64,000 bases of DNA from Parietaria judaica (taxonomy: Eukaryota; Streptophyta; Magnoliopsida; Rosales; Urticaceae). Below the pieces are notes generated by a model. That model did no database searches, had not been told where the DNA came from, and was given only the letters and a program-made list of their open reading frames with translations. Location of the stretch: positions 7,285,501 through 7,349,500 of the forward strand of contig OX940870.1 of assembly GCA_954871525.1 (NCBI GenBank). Direction: 5' to 3'. Positions 12,377-24,839 of the stretch are shown here, piece by piece. Positions within the stretch are counted from its first letter, which is position 1. Every line of letters begins with the position of its first letter. The translations under genes were made by a program, and so were the position numbers.

Positions 12377-15300
12377 TCAAACCGCCGGGAAAAGCTTGTC
12401 CAATGTCCACGGCAACGCATAGAACTCGTCGTTCCTGATGTCCGATCCGTACAGTCGGAACTTCTCCCACCAAATCATGCCGTTGTCTCTCCTCGTTTTG
12501 TCGCTCGTTCGTGAAAGCGTGCAGTCTAAGATCAGTGCGACCAACGCAGCCACGGTGGAGTGTGACATGAATACGACTGCCACTATGTCATTGAACTGCA
12601 GATTAATTCAGGAAAAATGTTAATTAAAAATGTCGAATTCGGATCTGGATATGGACGAACAGTTTTTTTTTTTTTTTTTTTTTTTTCGGGTTTGAAAAAG
12701 AATTACCCATTGCGCTCGGGTTCTAACGTGTCCGAACTCGGGAGTTGTGTGGAAATACTCTGCAAAGTACTGAGGAATTGAGATTCCCATGAAGAGAGAG
12801 AATCCCAGAATGAATTTTGTCCTGAAACTGTTTAAGTTACAGAATTGGAGAAACCCTAAACCGGCAGAAGCTGCGGGAATCATAGCGGATGGTCGTTAGC
12901 CTAATCGGAAGAAATATATAGCTAGAGAAACATTGAAGATCGTCGTTACATACCGACATAGCCATATAAAACGCAATGCAACGCTGCGATAATCGGCAGA
13001 GGTATCGAAGCAAAAACGGCTCCAAACTTTCCTGATCAAGAAGATTGGTATGGTTGTGACAGATAAATAATGATCTATATATAATATGATTATAGCTTAC
13101 CAAACACAGAGAACAAAATCATGAAGCAAGCTGAAATTTGAGTGACTCTTCGGCTTCCGACCTTGGTCATCGCTAATAGACCGGTATTTTCCCTACATAG
13201 CAAGCAAGATACAATGGAATCTAGAAAGGAAGCAGTTGAAACTGAAACTAAAAATGTATAAGCTCAGAAGTTCGAATCTCTCACACTGAAGCAGCAGTTC
13301 CGGTCAGAGAGCCGAATAAGCCATTGAGTAAAGTCCCAATACCCTGAAATCAGAGAATAATCTGCTGCCAGTGAAGCAAAATACATGGGCAAAATGACAA
13401 AGTCAGACTGAGATTCGACAGCTCACCAGCCAGCCGACCCCTCGGCTGATCACAGAAGGCGGCACCGGCGTTGCACTCCCATAGCGCGCTGTAGCGTGAA
13501 ATGTTCCAGTCGACTACAAAATTATCAAACTATTATAAGCTCTAGATATACATATATAAATGCAAACATTAGTATTTTTAGACCATTTTAAGGTTATTTG
13601 AAGAATGCAGACCTCGAAGAGGGAAACCAAAGAAGCCGCCATAACCGCAAAAGTCTCGCCGGCGTTAAAAGTTGGCCTTCCCCACTGTAATGGATAAGGG
13701 ATGTAGAACCTGGACATCATACATTATTAAGTAAATATGATCAAACTCTTCTGCGAAGTAGTACAATTACATAGGGTGAAAACCAATGATCCGGTTCATT
13801 TTTGGGACTGTTAAACGAATTTTTCGGTTTATGAAAATATCAAACCCAATCTGCATATTTACTGTTGAAAACTGATAATATTTGGATACGATGTAAAATC
13901 AATTTTGGAAAGGAAATGAAATGAAAGCTTGTAAAAAAAAATTGATTTTCAATGATTCAAATTCATTTAATGAATAAGACCGATTGCGAAAACCTTTTTG
14001 TTTTATTACATTAAAATCATTTAAAGGAGAAGTGAGTTTATATGACTAATTTAGATTATAAACGAGCCCAAAATTTTTATGATCTTTGAAAAATCGAAAG
14101 CCTAAACTACCATGAACCGGTGATTCGGTGTCTGTTTGGTTAAAACTTGAATCACGGGGTTATTAAAGGGTAAAACAGTTTTAGGGTATTTGGTGATTCA
14201 TTTTTTCGGCTCTAATTCAGTTTCGGATTTTAGCAAGCTTGATTATATGTTCATATAAAATCATACCAGAGAGCTTTCGGAATTAGTCCAGAGCGATCAG
14301 TACGGCAACTAATTTGAGTGTTGACTGGTTTGTTATCGTAAACGCCACTGGAAGTTAGAATCAGAGCAAATAGCCAAACGATTGGAACCGAGATGAGCAG
14401 AGAATATCGCTCGCTTATTTGAATTCTCGTCTTTACGTAACGAGGAAGGTACTGCAATATATTTGGTATCAAATGATCATTTTACACAACTTCTGGTATT
14501 GATTGAGAAAAAAAAATAAAAAAATCTGAGTTAAGTGCGAGAATCTTTGTAAATGTACCTGTGAGACAAAAACGAAGATGATCAATTGCGGGAGCCCAAT
14601 TTCGACGCATTTCACAAGCTAGAACAAGAGAACGAAAGAAGCAACTTCAATGAAGAATACAATATTATTATAAATTTATTAAAATGCCGGGAGTAAGAAA
14701 TACTTACCATAGGAAAACCGAGGTAATAGAGTCCAAGTCCAGAAAAAGCTACGACTGGTACAATAGAGAGTGGACTAAACAACCTAAACCAGTAAATTAG
14801 GAGTTCAATAATTATAATTATATATATATAAGTGATTAGTTTTTTTCACTAACAGTAATCTGATTTATTTGATACTGCCATTTAAGGGTTAAAAGTTTTG
14901 GCCCGGAAGCTCGATTTCTCGTCCGGTGCTGACTGAAAATCAGGACTTATTTTTTTGAAAAAAAAATCAGATTGGGCCGAGGCTTTCCATACTTAGCTGG
15001 TCAGGTTCCCGTTTTGGAAGGCTGAAAAACCGAGACCACAGCAAAGAAAAGTTCAAAATTACTGTACTTTCCGGTTTCGCCCCTACTGCCATACTTGTTT
15101 ACAAAAGCTTCAATTCAAGATGACTTACCTCGCAACGTTTCTCCACAAGCCCAGGAACCCCATGACCGTCTGAAAGCACGCCGCTATGATCATAGCTCCT
15201 TGAACACCTCTCATGGTTTCTCCGAACTTCTGTAAAATGAAAATTTTAAATCTAAAATAAAAAGACGAAAACCAATGAAATAAACGGAGTAAAGAGATTG

Positions 15301-15886
15301 ATGACGACCTACCGTGTCAAGGTCAACCATTGACTCGTATCTTCTCGACAGAATAATGGAGGTTACAGGAACAACATACGCGTATGAACCTGAAATCACC
15401 GCCGGTAGCCTCGTCCCGAACATACACTGCAAGATCGTACTGATTCCCGAGACAAACAGAGACGTTTGTATCACCTTTGCCTTCTCAGCCTGCAACCAGA
15501 AACCAAGTCAAGAAATACCTGAAAATGCTGCAGAAGAAAAGAAAAAATAAAAGCGGTTACGATTCTCACATCGCCACCTCCCATTAGCGGGACGATCAAG
15601 CTCGGGATCAAAACGGAGGTGCCAAGAGTCAGCAAGTAATGCTGGAACCCCAAGATCACAGCTTCAGCTACACACATTGCAATAACTTGCGCAATAAGTC
15701 ACAAGAACAACACGATCGCGTATGCACGGAAAGACAGAGAGAAAGAGGAGACGAACGCCACGGAGGAGGACTGTTGATGCAGTACTGAACGCCGGGAAGC
15801 TGGTCCTTCACTTGGTGCGGCGGAAGCTCGTCGGGTTTGCTCCGGGTTTTGGCGTCGCCGGGGCAAGAACAGGCAGTTGGTGCCAT
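12377..15886 (-). CDS. NAT10: Nucleobase-ascorbate transporter, NAT10-like (14 exons, 540 aa)
   Basis: A polytopic plasma-membrane permease of the NAT/NCS2 family, which moves purines, uracil or related substrates with protons. Exons (minus, 5' to 3'): 15886-15757, 15667-15570, 15489-15313, 15229-15129, 14783-14708, 14618-14559, 14451-14267, 13709-13613, 13513-13427, 13343-13285, 13192-13101, 13031-12954, 12870-12707, 12595-12377. All have GT-AG borders, phases agree, and the total of 1623 nt gives 540 aa, the usual family length. The family QH motif is at residues 52-53 (GFQHYLLTLG) and the signature ENTGLLAMTK at 358-367. The N-terminal VKDQLPGVQYCINSPPPW and the C-terminal RNDEFYALPWTLDKLFP fit the NAT9/NAT10 subgroup, where substrate specificity is poorly known. 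Intron 13 carries a 24-T run at 12662-12686. No break was found. Confidence 0.93.
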
Positions 15887-16295
15887 GTTTGGCTCAGGAA
15901 AACTGAGCTCTACACAGTCCAGAGTTTGAATCAGCTATAAAAACAGAGAAGAAGCGGTTACATTTGGAGATTTCGTAATTGAATTTATGAGCTTTAATTA
16001 CAGTTGAAGATCTCGTAATTGTGTCGTATGATTATTTGCCTGGCCACAGGTAGATAATGCACTCATTTTTCAGCCTCCAACAGGCAAGTTTCAATTTTTC
16101 ATGTACTAGTATTTAAGTTTCATCAACTACTATTTATAAACGACCTAAAAAAATAATAATAAAAAAAAAAACCTCTAGTATTTATTTGGACCATGAAACT
16201 GAAAATTCGGTCATTAAGGGAATTGGGAGTTTCTCAATTTCATGCGAAAATTTATTAATATAATATGGTGCACACTTAATCTCATGATTAACACC

Positions 16296-16330
<35 letters not shown>

Positions 16331-17151
16331 ACATTAATCATAAATGAGAAATTATTCGGCTATTTAACCATTTACAGTCAATTTGATTCACTGCATTGTA
16401 TGGAGAATTCCTAAATCCGACAAAATACGTATTAATTAGATTAGAATTTGTTCATTCTACTTACATTAAAAAGCAAATAAGTAGGGAATCTTGCTCTTGA
16501 TATTGGGCAAGTAAAATAACCCGTTTCGTTACATATAATATATTTACTAATAAAGATTCTAATGTCTGAATCCCGTGGTAACTATTTGTTGAATCTTCAC
16601 ACAAGTCTCTATCTCTTTCGTGGCCTCATTTAGTCTGAATCTGTATCAATCTGCAACAAAAATGCAAGTGTCATTACACAATCTTTCTAAATATCGACTC
16701 GAGACCGGAAAACTCTCCGAATGACGTTCAAATTAAAAAATTCCGCTAATCAAACGTGATGGTTAAGCTAATCTAACAGTGAGCTAACTGCCTTGTATAG
16801 ACTAGGACACCCTTTAGTTATCCGATACCTAAAATACCCCTGATGACGTAACAATGCGGGTAGCAGAACCAGATTACAGGCGAATACGACAGCCAAAAAG
16901 ACACATTCAAAACCCGAGTAGGGAACATCGAAGTTACTCAATTTTATCTCGGTTCGACGAGTAAAAATGGCTGAGCAAGTATTATTATTAATGCAGGTGA
17001 AATGGATTAAGTAATTGAGTAAAATCACTAAGTAAAATGTTATCAGCTTCACCATTACCATGTTTCTTAGACGAAAATAATCAGAACATGTAGAAACCAA
17101 CAACAAACTCGAATGGCGAAAAATCTAGTTACCTGATTTCTGAAACCCCTC
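15887..17151. other. Intergenic: NAT10 promoter side and 3' flank of the 961-aa gene
   Basis: Holds the 5' flank of the NAT gene and the downstream region of the next minus-strand gene. A 112-codon minus frame at 16768-17106 is hydrophobic but has no supporting feature and probably lies in 3' UTR or spacer. Confidence 0.5.
16301..16329. repeat. (GA)n microsatellite
   Basis: A pure GA/AG dinucleotide run of about 29 bp between the NAT gene and the 961-aa gene. Confidence 0.9.
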
Positions 17152-20037
17152 CTATACATCATCTTTCTTCACCCACACCATTCCATTTCCACGATCCCTT
17201 CCGTATGGCACTCTCCGATGACTGAATCTTCCGGCCCGAGAGCTCTGCGGTTCTCTAAAACCGCGACCATGGCCCGCTTTTGTCCTTCCATCCCTGCCAC
17301 TGATTGGCAATGCTCTGACTTTGTGTTCGGTACCGGCCGTCTGATCCAATGCATCGGTCTTCGAATTAGTTTCACCCCCCGTTTTCCGCCAAAACATGTC
17401 TTGATTTCTGCCTCTTCTCCCCGATTCTCTTATCCATTCCCTAGCCACACCATTCTTTGGCAAAGCCTGACCACCAGGTTCGATATCAGCCGTTTGATCC
17501 GAGCTCTCACTCCCTGCCATTGTTTTAAATCCGATTCCTGTAATTTCTTCCTTGTCCGTGTTCCTCCTGAATCCGACATTCTCTTCTTCCGTCACGGTGT
17601 TTATAGAGAAAACCTCGAATTTGGTTTCCATGCCAACCAGCTGATCTGAATTGGCACTCTCTGCCTTAGTCTCGACATTCCTTCTAACCGGCACGCCTTT
17701 CTTCCTCGATCCCTCATTCCTTTTTCTGGCCCCAGCTTTGACAGAAAATGCTCGCACTTCTTGTAAACCAGTTGTCGGATTCAATGCATTGCTCTCTGCC
17801 TTAGTTTCACCTCCGGTTTTCCGCCAGAACATGTCTTGGTGTCTGCCTCTTTTCCCCGATTCTTCAATCCATTCCCCAGCCACATCATTCTTTGACAAAG
17901 CCTGAAGACCAGGTTCAATATCAGCCGTTGGATCCGAGCTCTCAATCCCTACCATTGTTTCAAATCCAATTCCTGTAATTTCTTCCTTCTCCGTATTCCT
18001 ACTAAATCCTACATTCTCTTCTTCCGTCACGATGTTTATAGAGAAAACCTCGATTTCGGTTGCCACTGAATTGGCACTCTCTGCCTTAGGCTCGGCATTC
18101 CTTCTAACTGGCGCGCCTTTCTTCCTCGATCCCTCATTCCTTTTTCCGGCCCCAACTTTGATGGGAAATTCTTTTACTTCTTGTATATCAGTTGTCGGAT
18201 TCAAAGCATTACTCTCTGGCTTGGTTTCACCCCCGGTTTGCCTTGCCAACTTTTCTTGCTTCTTGTCTCTCCTCGCCGATCTTTCATTCCCCTCCCAAGC
18301 CAGACCCTTCACCGGCAAATTCCTAAGACCAGACTCAATCTCAGCCGTCAGATCCGAACTCCCACTAACTGCCCGAGTCTCATCTTTGTCTCCTACAACC
18401 TCTGAATTCCTACTAAACTGCACGTTTTCCATCCTCGATCGATCATTCCTTTTTCCAGCCCGGCCATTGACAGGTAATGCCCCAACTCTGTGTTCGGTAA
18501 CCGCTGTCTGATCCAACGCATCGCTCTTCGGCTTAGTATCACCTCCGGTTCTCCTCCAAACCATGTCTTGCTTTTTGCCTCTTCTCCTCAATTCTTCAAT
18601 CCCTTCCCTAGCCACACCATTCTCTCGCAAAGCCCAAAGATTAGGTTCGATCTCAGCCGTCTGATCCGAGCTCGCACTCCCTTCCCCAGTCTCAACTCTG
18701 CCTTCTACACCCTCTTCATTCCTCTTAACTTGCACGCCTTTGTACTTCAATCGATCATTCCTTTTTCCAGCCCCGCAACGAACTGGTAATGCCCTATCTT
18801 TGTGTTCAATATCGGCAGTCTGATCCACCGAACTGCTCTCTAGCTCGGCATCACCTATGGTTCTCCTCACAAACCCAATCTGCTTCATCCGACTCCTAGC
18901 AGAATCTTCTGGCGAATCCCTAACAGGTTCAATCTCAGCCTTCAGTTCCGGAATCTCACTCTCTACCCGAGTTTCTCGACTTGTTCCTTTGCTCTTGTCA
19001 CGCCCCTTCCACGTATTTCTGTTCCTCACACTCTCACCATTCCCAGGAAAAGCTTTGAACCGGGATTCGACATTGCCCTCAGACGTAGCTTCACCTTTAT
19101 CTCTCCCCTTTTCCCGGCTCTTTCGGACTGGCTCGCCTACCTTGTCGCCGCCACCGCCATTCCTTCTCGACAATCTCTCATCCTCTTCCTTGATCACAGC
19201 ATTAACAGACAAAACACTAGATTTTGTTTCCAAAACAGTCTTCTCTTCCGAATTGCAGCTCGAAGCTCTAGCTTCACCCGCTTCAACGCCTGATGTTCGT
19301 CTCCCGTTGCTCTTACGAGAACCGCCCCTGCTAAACCCACGATTCGAAGAAGAAACCCCAGAGCACGATTCCAACCTGCTTGTTTCTGCCCTAATTTCGC
19401 CTCTGGTATCGCGACCAACGCCGTCCTTCTCCTCATTCGAAGATGGCGGCTCTCCAAGAGCTTCCTTCCCAGCCACCGCGTCCTGCGCCCGGATATAAAG
19501 CTCTCTCTGGTTCCTCCCTTTCTTTTTACTTTTGTCCTTACTCTTCCTCTTCTTATTGTCCGTCGTCTTCGTCTCTCTGTCTCCGGCGACATCCACCTCC
19601 AGCGCCAAAGCTTCAGGCGAGCGACGCGGCGGCTTGGACTCCACAACAACCGTCACAGCCTCAGCTCCTCCGTCTCGGAGCCCTTTCTGCTTCAGCCTCC
19701 GAACTTCTTCTTCCTCCTCCCTCAGCTTCCGCTCTTTCTCCTTGATCCAGCGTTCTCGGAGCTGAACGAGAGTAACGTAGTTGGAAGGAAACGAAGGGGT
19801 TTTCACCTCCTCGTCATCCATGGGAGAGGCCTCGCCAACCTCCGGCGCCGAAGCTTCAGGCGAGCGACTCGGAGGCTCGGACTCGGCTGCTTCCCCTTTC
19901 TGGTTCGGCTTCGGATCGTCTTCTCCCTCCTCTCTTCGCTTTCGCTCTTTCTCCTTGAGCCACCGCTCCTGGAGCTGAACGAGGGTGACGTAGTTGGAAG
20001 GAAACGAAGGGCTTCTCGTCTTCTCGTCGTCATCCAT
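17152..20037 (-). CDS. Repeat-rich, highly charged protein of unknown function (961 aa)
   Basis: A single long frame with no stop. I do not recognise a catalytic domain. The N-terminus carries FPSNYVTLVQLQERWLKEKE (about residues 12-31), which is repeated nearly unchanged at about 83-102 (period 71), and the second copy is preceded by its own MDDEEVKTP, close to the true start MDDDEKTRSP. The middle is lysine, arginine, glutamate and serine rich and should be disordered; a basic run of KKRKSKDKSKKKGR type could be a nuclear signal. The second half (about 380-940) holds five imperfect units, each with a version of QDMFWRKTGGET followed by DQTA-type or NPTT-type sequence and GAGKRN. The C-terminus ends GMVWVKKDDV. 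A conserved motif at each end with a fast-changing repeat core suggests a real gene. The ATG at 20037 is the first in the long frame; a short upstream exon cannot be excluded. Confidence 0.8.
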   Translation of the reverse strand: MDDDEKTRSPSFPSNYVTLVQLQERWLKEKERKRREEGEDDPKPNQKGEAAESEPPSRSPEASAPEVGEASPMDDEEVKTPSFPSNYVTLVQLRERWIKEKERKLREEEEEVRRLKQKGLRDGGAEAVTVVVESKPPRRSPEALALEVDVAGDRETKTTDNKKRKSKDKSKKKGRNQRELYIRAQDAVAGKEALGEPPSSNEEKDGVGRDTRGEIRAETSRLESCSGVSSSNRGFSRGGSRKSNGRRTSGVEAGEARASSCNSEEKTVLETKSSVLSVNAVIKEEDERLSRRNGGGGDKVGEPVRKSREKGRDKGEATSEGNVESRFKAFPGNGESVRNRNTWKGRDKSKGTSRETRVESEIPELKAEIEPVRDSPEDSARSRMKQIGFVRRTIGDAELESSSVDQTADIEHKDRALPVRCGAGKRNDRLKYKGVQVKRNEEGVEGRVETGEGSASSDQTAEIEPNLWALRENGVAREGIEELRRRGKKQDMVWRRTGGDTKPKSDALDQTAVTEHRVGALPVNGRAGKRNDRSRMENVQFSRNSEVVGDKDETRAVSGSSDLTAEIESGLRNLPVKGLAWEGNERSARRDKKQEKLARQTGGETKPESNALNPTTDIQEVKEFPIKVGAGKRNEGSRKKGAPVRRNAEPKAESANSVATEIEVFSINIVTEEENVGFSRNTEKEEITGIGFETMVGIESSDPTADIEPGLQALSKNDVAGEWIEESGKRGRHQDMFWRKTGGETKAESNALNPTTGLQEVRAFSVKAGARKRNEGSRKKGVPVRRNVETKAESANSDQLVGMETKFEVFSINTVTEEENVGFRRNTDKEEITGIGFKTMAGSESSDQTADIEPGGQALPKNGVAREWIRESGRRGRNQDMFWRKTGGETNSKTDALDQTAGTEHKVRALPISGRDGRTKAGHGRGFREPQSSRAGRFSHRRVPYGRDRGNGMVWVKKDDV

Positions 20038-22553
20038 TGGAGAGACCTCGCGAACCAGACCAGTGATCGATGGATATCAACAAACCCTAACGAGGCGATC
20101 TCACTCTCATCTCATGTCAACATCGCAAAGCTTGCTCTCTGTGCGTGAGCAACAAGTCACCTGATTTCGCGGCGAGCCATTGATTCGGCGTTCATGGTTA
20201 CACTGACTCTACACATTTTGCAAGCAACAAAGAGGAAAAGGGATGAATCGCTTTTCTTCTTTTTATATTTTTTTTAATTGGATTTTTTTCTTTTCTTTCA
20301 AGGATCATTAATATTTTGGCTAAAGGCGCTTTCATATTTTCAGCTAGGCATACATTCTTCAATTCCATTTCCATGTATATAATATATATATATATATTCA
20401 CATTGTATACGCTTGTCAGTCCGTATTACTGTGAAGTGTGAATATATATTAAAAAAATCATTGGGACAATTTCAAATATAACAAAAGTGGATTTTCCTTA
20501 AAAGTGTGTCAGATGTGTTTATAAATGTTCTTATGTTCGCTCAAAATTACTCCTGCATTGACTAGATAATGCAAAACTCACGCAACTAGATAATATTAAT
20601 TTTTTTATTTAAATATTTTGTGATTAAATTAAGTAGAGTTATTTATATCTGTTGTACTTTTTGAATTTATGTGTTTAAATTTTAAATTATCGTAGACCAG
20701 TATGCTTTTTTTGGACTGGGTTGTTTAATTTGCGATTTATTTTGGACCGATATGTTTTATTGTTGCGATAAAATGTGTTGAATGTTATATTTAAAAAAAA
20801 AACAGGATAAGGTTATTAAAGAGGCTAATCATATTTTGATAACCGGAAATTAGGTTAACTGATTTTTAAAACCAGATTAAAGTTATTCAAACATGACTAA
20901 CCGGATCAGATTAAGGATACCAAATAGTGAAAATAACAGGTTGATCGACCGGTTGCAAACCTAATAATAGTGATATTTTATAAATAAATAAGAAAAGGGG
21001 AATGGGCCTATTTTTGCTCAAAGTCATGTGTGTTGGGCATCTGAATGAGCATATAAGTGGTTGAATTCAATATATTCTTTTTCAACAAAACCACTAGTGG
21101 GCCTTTAGTCTTTCATATCCATAATGATAGCCCAAAATATGATATACACACCAAAATTTGACCTACTGAAGATTTGCATCTGAAAGACCATAGTCATAGA
21201 AACAAACATTTTGAAGAAAATTGATTTTTTTAAATTAATGTTCTTATGTTGGCTCAAAAGAACTCGTATATTGATTTTCTAACATTGTTAGATGATGTAA
21301 GCTTCAGAACATCGACTTTTCTTGTTTATTTATTCGTATAGACGCGAGTTTTTCTGTCATTTTGAGTTACATAAATTCAAAAAAAATAAGTTCACTCGAA
21401 TTAAAAAAAAAATTGAAATTTGATAATTTAAAGTAGAGTACTCTCATTCTTGAACTATAAGTACGCAAGACATTCAATAAGATATATTTAAAAAAAAAAA
21501 TGATTAAAAGGGGTTAATTCTGATAAAATTTTCAATACTTTCAAAAAATAGACCTGTAAATTACTTTTTTTTTTTTTTTTTGCCCGGATAAAGTTCTAAT
21601 TTTTTTGGTTTTGTATCCATGTTGGTACTTTCGTCAAAATTTTTGTCGTTCACCGTTACCCATTTCACATAGATAAGACTTTTTAGTATTTAACTAAGGG
21701 TTAATCCCGGCAAAAAGTCCCAATACTTTAAAAAACACACCACACCAAAACCAATTCAAGCACATTTACATTGGTGGGAACCAAGACGATGTTTTGAATC
21801 CTTGTAGATTTTGCGATGAGGAGGCATTTCCGCCATGGACAAACATTTCTTTCTTTCTTTCTTCTCTGCTTGTATCGTAACCGTATAAATACACGACAAA
21901 ACCGAAAGGGAGCAGAGGAGTGAAACGGTAGTTCTGAGAGCTGGTCAGAGCTTCATCAATGGTAAGTGAAGTGAGGCAATGCGCAGAACCAGAGAGAGAA
22001 GCCGAAGACGAGAAGAAGAGACTGCGAAACCCTAACCACAATCATGTCGAACACAAAGAGAGAGAGAGAGAAGCTAACAACAGGGACGAGAATGAGAGGA
22101 AATGAGATTTTGGGGTTATTTTATAATTATTTTTTCTTGGCACTCGTGCTTACCTATGCGAAAATAGAAGTACACAGACGCCATGTAGAACAACAATTCA
22201 TATTTGTAACCCTGTGGAGTCTGACGAATGAACTTGTTCTCAGCGAACCACAAAAGAGGAGTGACACTTGCTCCAATTAGTTGCGAACGTCCTGTTCTTC
22301 TTCACGTCACTATCATTTTCCCGAATTTTTTCTTAGAATATATCTCTGTAAGTACTACCGATTTTGAACATTTATATCCGACATATAGGAGTTCCACAAT
22401 TCAAATCTTCATGTCTTGATGACAAGATCAACTCCTTCTATTCTCCGATGATAAGGAATCACTCACAATCTTCTCCCTTTTATTCTGCTTGTGATGTACA
22501 CAATCCCTATTAAACAATGCATGGAGAAGTCGCTCAATCAGTCCTTGATGGAA
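20038..22553. other. Intergenic, 5' flank of the 961-aa gene and AT-rich spacer
   Basis: The first 180 bp are the 5' UTR and promoter of the minus-strand gene. The rest is AT-rich. A TATAAATA motif at about 21886 is followed by short overlapping plus-strand frames from about 21958 to 22280, which I could not support as a gene. Confidence 0.45.
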
Positions 22554-22558
22554 GATAC

Positions 22559-24735
22559 TGTAACGCCCCTAAATGGGGGTTAGGAGAATAAGACAAAAAC
22601 GACTTTTCAAACTTTGACTTGTCAACGACACATCATCATTCAAACAATATCATTGAATATTCAACGTCCACGTCAACAAACACATAACTTTGGCCCATGG
22701 GACTTAAAACGACAATACAACATCAACGACCACAGTTTATACAACACCATAAAACGACAAATACAAAGTACCACCATCACAAATATCCTTAATTCAATCA
22801 ATTACATTTCCAAAATAAAAGATCAACCCAAAATACAAAATTCATCACGACGAACGCTACAGGTATATGTAAGCAAAACGACACGTAGCTTTCCTGAATC
22901 AGACTACTCCTCATCCGGAGTCTGATATTGAACACCACCTGAAGCTGGAAAGAAAAAGATGTATATGGAAGGGGTGAGCACCACACGCTCAGTAGGGAAT
23001 CTATTACCAACTCTCTTTACCGAACCTTTAATTAGTCAATAATAAAAAATAAATAAATTAAACGTCATCACAAACCATTTAATCATCATTTTCAATAATA
23101 AATAAATAAATAAATACACCCACAAAAGTCAAATCATTTCGATGGTCCATGCCGAGTCAGCTCGCGCCTTTTCTCCACTATATCCCATCGAGTCCTCAAG
23201 GCACGAGCACAGGTGGACTAGAAGTCCCTAACCGTAACTCGCCCTCGACTCGGGATCCTAATCACCACCAAAGACGGCCAGTTCGCCATGGGTCGAAATG
23301 TTGACTTTTGGGTCACCAATCATATTCATATCCATAACCATATCCGGCCTACTGCGCAGTAGCCAGCTGCTCGTCAGCAGCTCATCCGCCCGAAGCGGGT
23401 ACCATACCATAATAATCATCATCCGCCCGAAGCGGGTACCATATAATAATAATAATAATCATCATCCGCCCGAAGCGGGTACCATATAATAATAATAATC
23501 ATCATCCGCCCGAAGCGGGTACCATATCATAATAATTATCATCCGCCCAACGCGGGTATCAACATACGCCATCCCGACGTAATCATAAACATAAAAATAT
23601 AATAGGCATCAATCCGATGCAACCATACCTGGTTCCTAGCCTCGCTATCAAGCGACGACTATTCTAACATTGATTTTATTAATTATCAAATAATTATTTT
23701 AAAATCCAATTTTAACTTATCTGGTTCAATCTTCATTAAAGCGTTGGTTTCTACATCCATTTTAAATAGCGAGAAAAGGTAATAGCCCCTACCTCAATCC
23801 GTGGAAACTTTGACCGATCGGTTAGCTAGTCGAAGATGTGGGTTCGTCTAGGCCCTGAGATCGATGATTAAAGACTTCAGGATCCATTGAACTATTCAAA
23901 CGGGTGGTTCGGGTAACACAGTCTTCGAGGCGACCACGGGACGACTATCCGCGCCAACTATAACACTGATACCATCCATAAGTCAGATATTACTAAGGTT
24001 GGGATTTAAATTGTCAATTGAAAACCCGATACGCTGAAATTTAGCCCGGGCCGAATTCTTGTCGGGCACGCAAAATGAGGCAGCAAAACGGGCATCAATT
24101 CGACAATGTAATACCTCTCCTAGCCTAATTCGACTACTCTAAACACAACGGCGATGCCGATTTCAACAATCACAGCCCAAAACACACTCAATTTAATCCC
24201 TTTTAAATTCTGGAACTAGGGCAAAGGAATTGGAGCTCACCGGGAGCCGGTCTACGAAATTGATTGAGGGATTTTCATCTCCTCAACGAGGGCTTCAAAA
24301 CCCCTCAATAAATTCCGGGATCGGAAAATGAAGCGGCGGCCGACGGCGGCGACTGGCAATGGCGACGGCGAGGTGGCAGCTCCATCAAACTCTACTAACC
24401 GTCGTGAACCAAGATCCGGTGTTAGATTTCTCAAAATCGAACCCAAACGGAATAGATCTCGAGTTAAGAAACCGAACCTTCCGGCGACTATTCCGGCCAA
24501 ACGCCACCACTTTGAGTCGACTTCCGCCAAGCAGTAGAATCACCTTCTCGAGAGCTTTCCGGCGCCACCAACCACGCTCTGATCGGAGCTCCGGTGACCG
24601 ATTTATCAAGCTCTGAAGTTGGTGTGAGGAGAGAGAACATTTTGAGAGAGAGAGAGAAAGGGAGCTACGGGAAGATGAGGAAGAAAAAAAAGAGAGAAGG
24701 GGCATTGGTTTATTCGAACCTTTCCCCTGACAACC

Positions 24736-24791
<56 letters not shown>

Positions 24792-24807
24792 TTTAGAGGG
24801 TATTACA
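22559..24807 (-). repeat. 3' LTR of the Ty3/gypsy element
   Basis: Carries four full copies and one degenerate copy of a roughly 41-bp tandem unit with the hairpin-forming core CCGCCCGAAGCGGGTACC (23380-23570), one copy more than the other LTR, and an (ATT)n(AT)n run at 24738-24793. Confidence 0.93.
23380..23570. repeat. Tandem hairpin units within LTR
   Basis: Units of CATCCGCCCGAAGCGGGTAC separated by ATA-rich spacers recur at about 23381, 23419, 23462 and 23503, with a mutated unit (CGCCCAACGCGGGT) at about 23540. CCCG-AAG-CGGG can form a short stem. The matching block in the other LTR (29301-29445) has one full unit fewer. Confidence 0.85.
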
Positions 24808-24839
24808 ATACTCCACCCCTTTAAAAATTTCGTCCTCGA

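Noticed and set aside
16768..17106. 112-codon hydrophobic minus-strand ORF
   Set aside because: Lies directly after the stop of the 961-aa gene in AT-rich DNA, has no recognisable motif, and fits 3' UTR or spacer better.
17218..19978. Several long plus-strand ORFs opposite the 961-aa gene
   Set aside because: Their Ser/Pro/Leu-rich composition is the mirror of the Lys/Glu/Arg-rich gene on the other strand; they are antisense shadows.
21766..22280. Overlapping ORFs on both strands near a TATAAATA motif
   Set aside because: No frame has a recognisable domain, codon pattern or splice structure. A promoter-like motif alone is not enough.
23380..23570. Regularly spaced repeats that might suggest a CRISPR array
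   Set aside because: The spacers are simple ATA-rich repeats, the host is a plant, and the array lies in both LTRs; it is an LTR minisatellite.
24252..24705. ORFs of 92-106 codons in the Ty3 LTR, repeated in the other LTR
   Set aside because: They are in LTR sequence outside gag-pol and differ in frame between the two LTR copies because of small indels.
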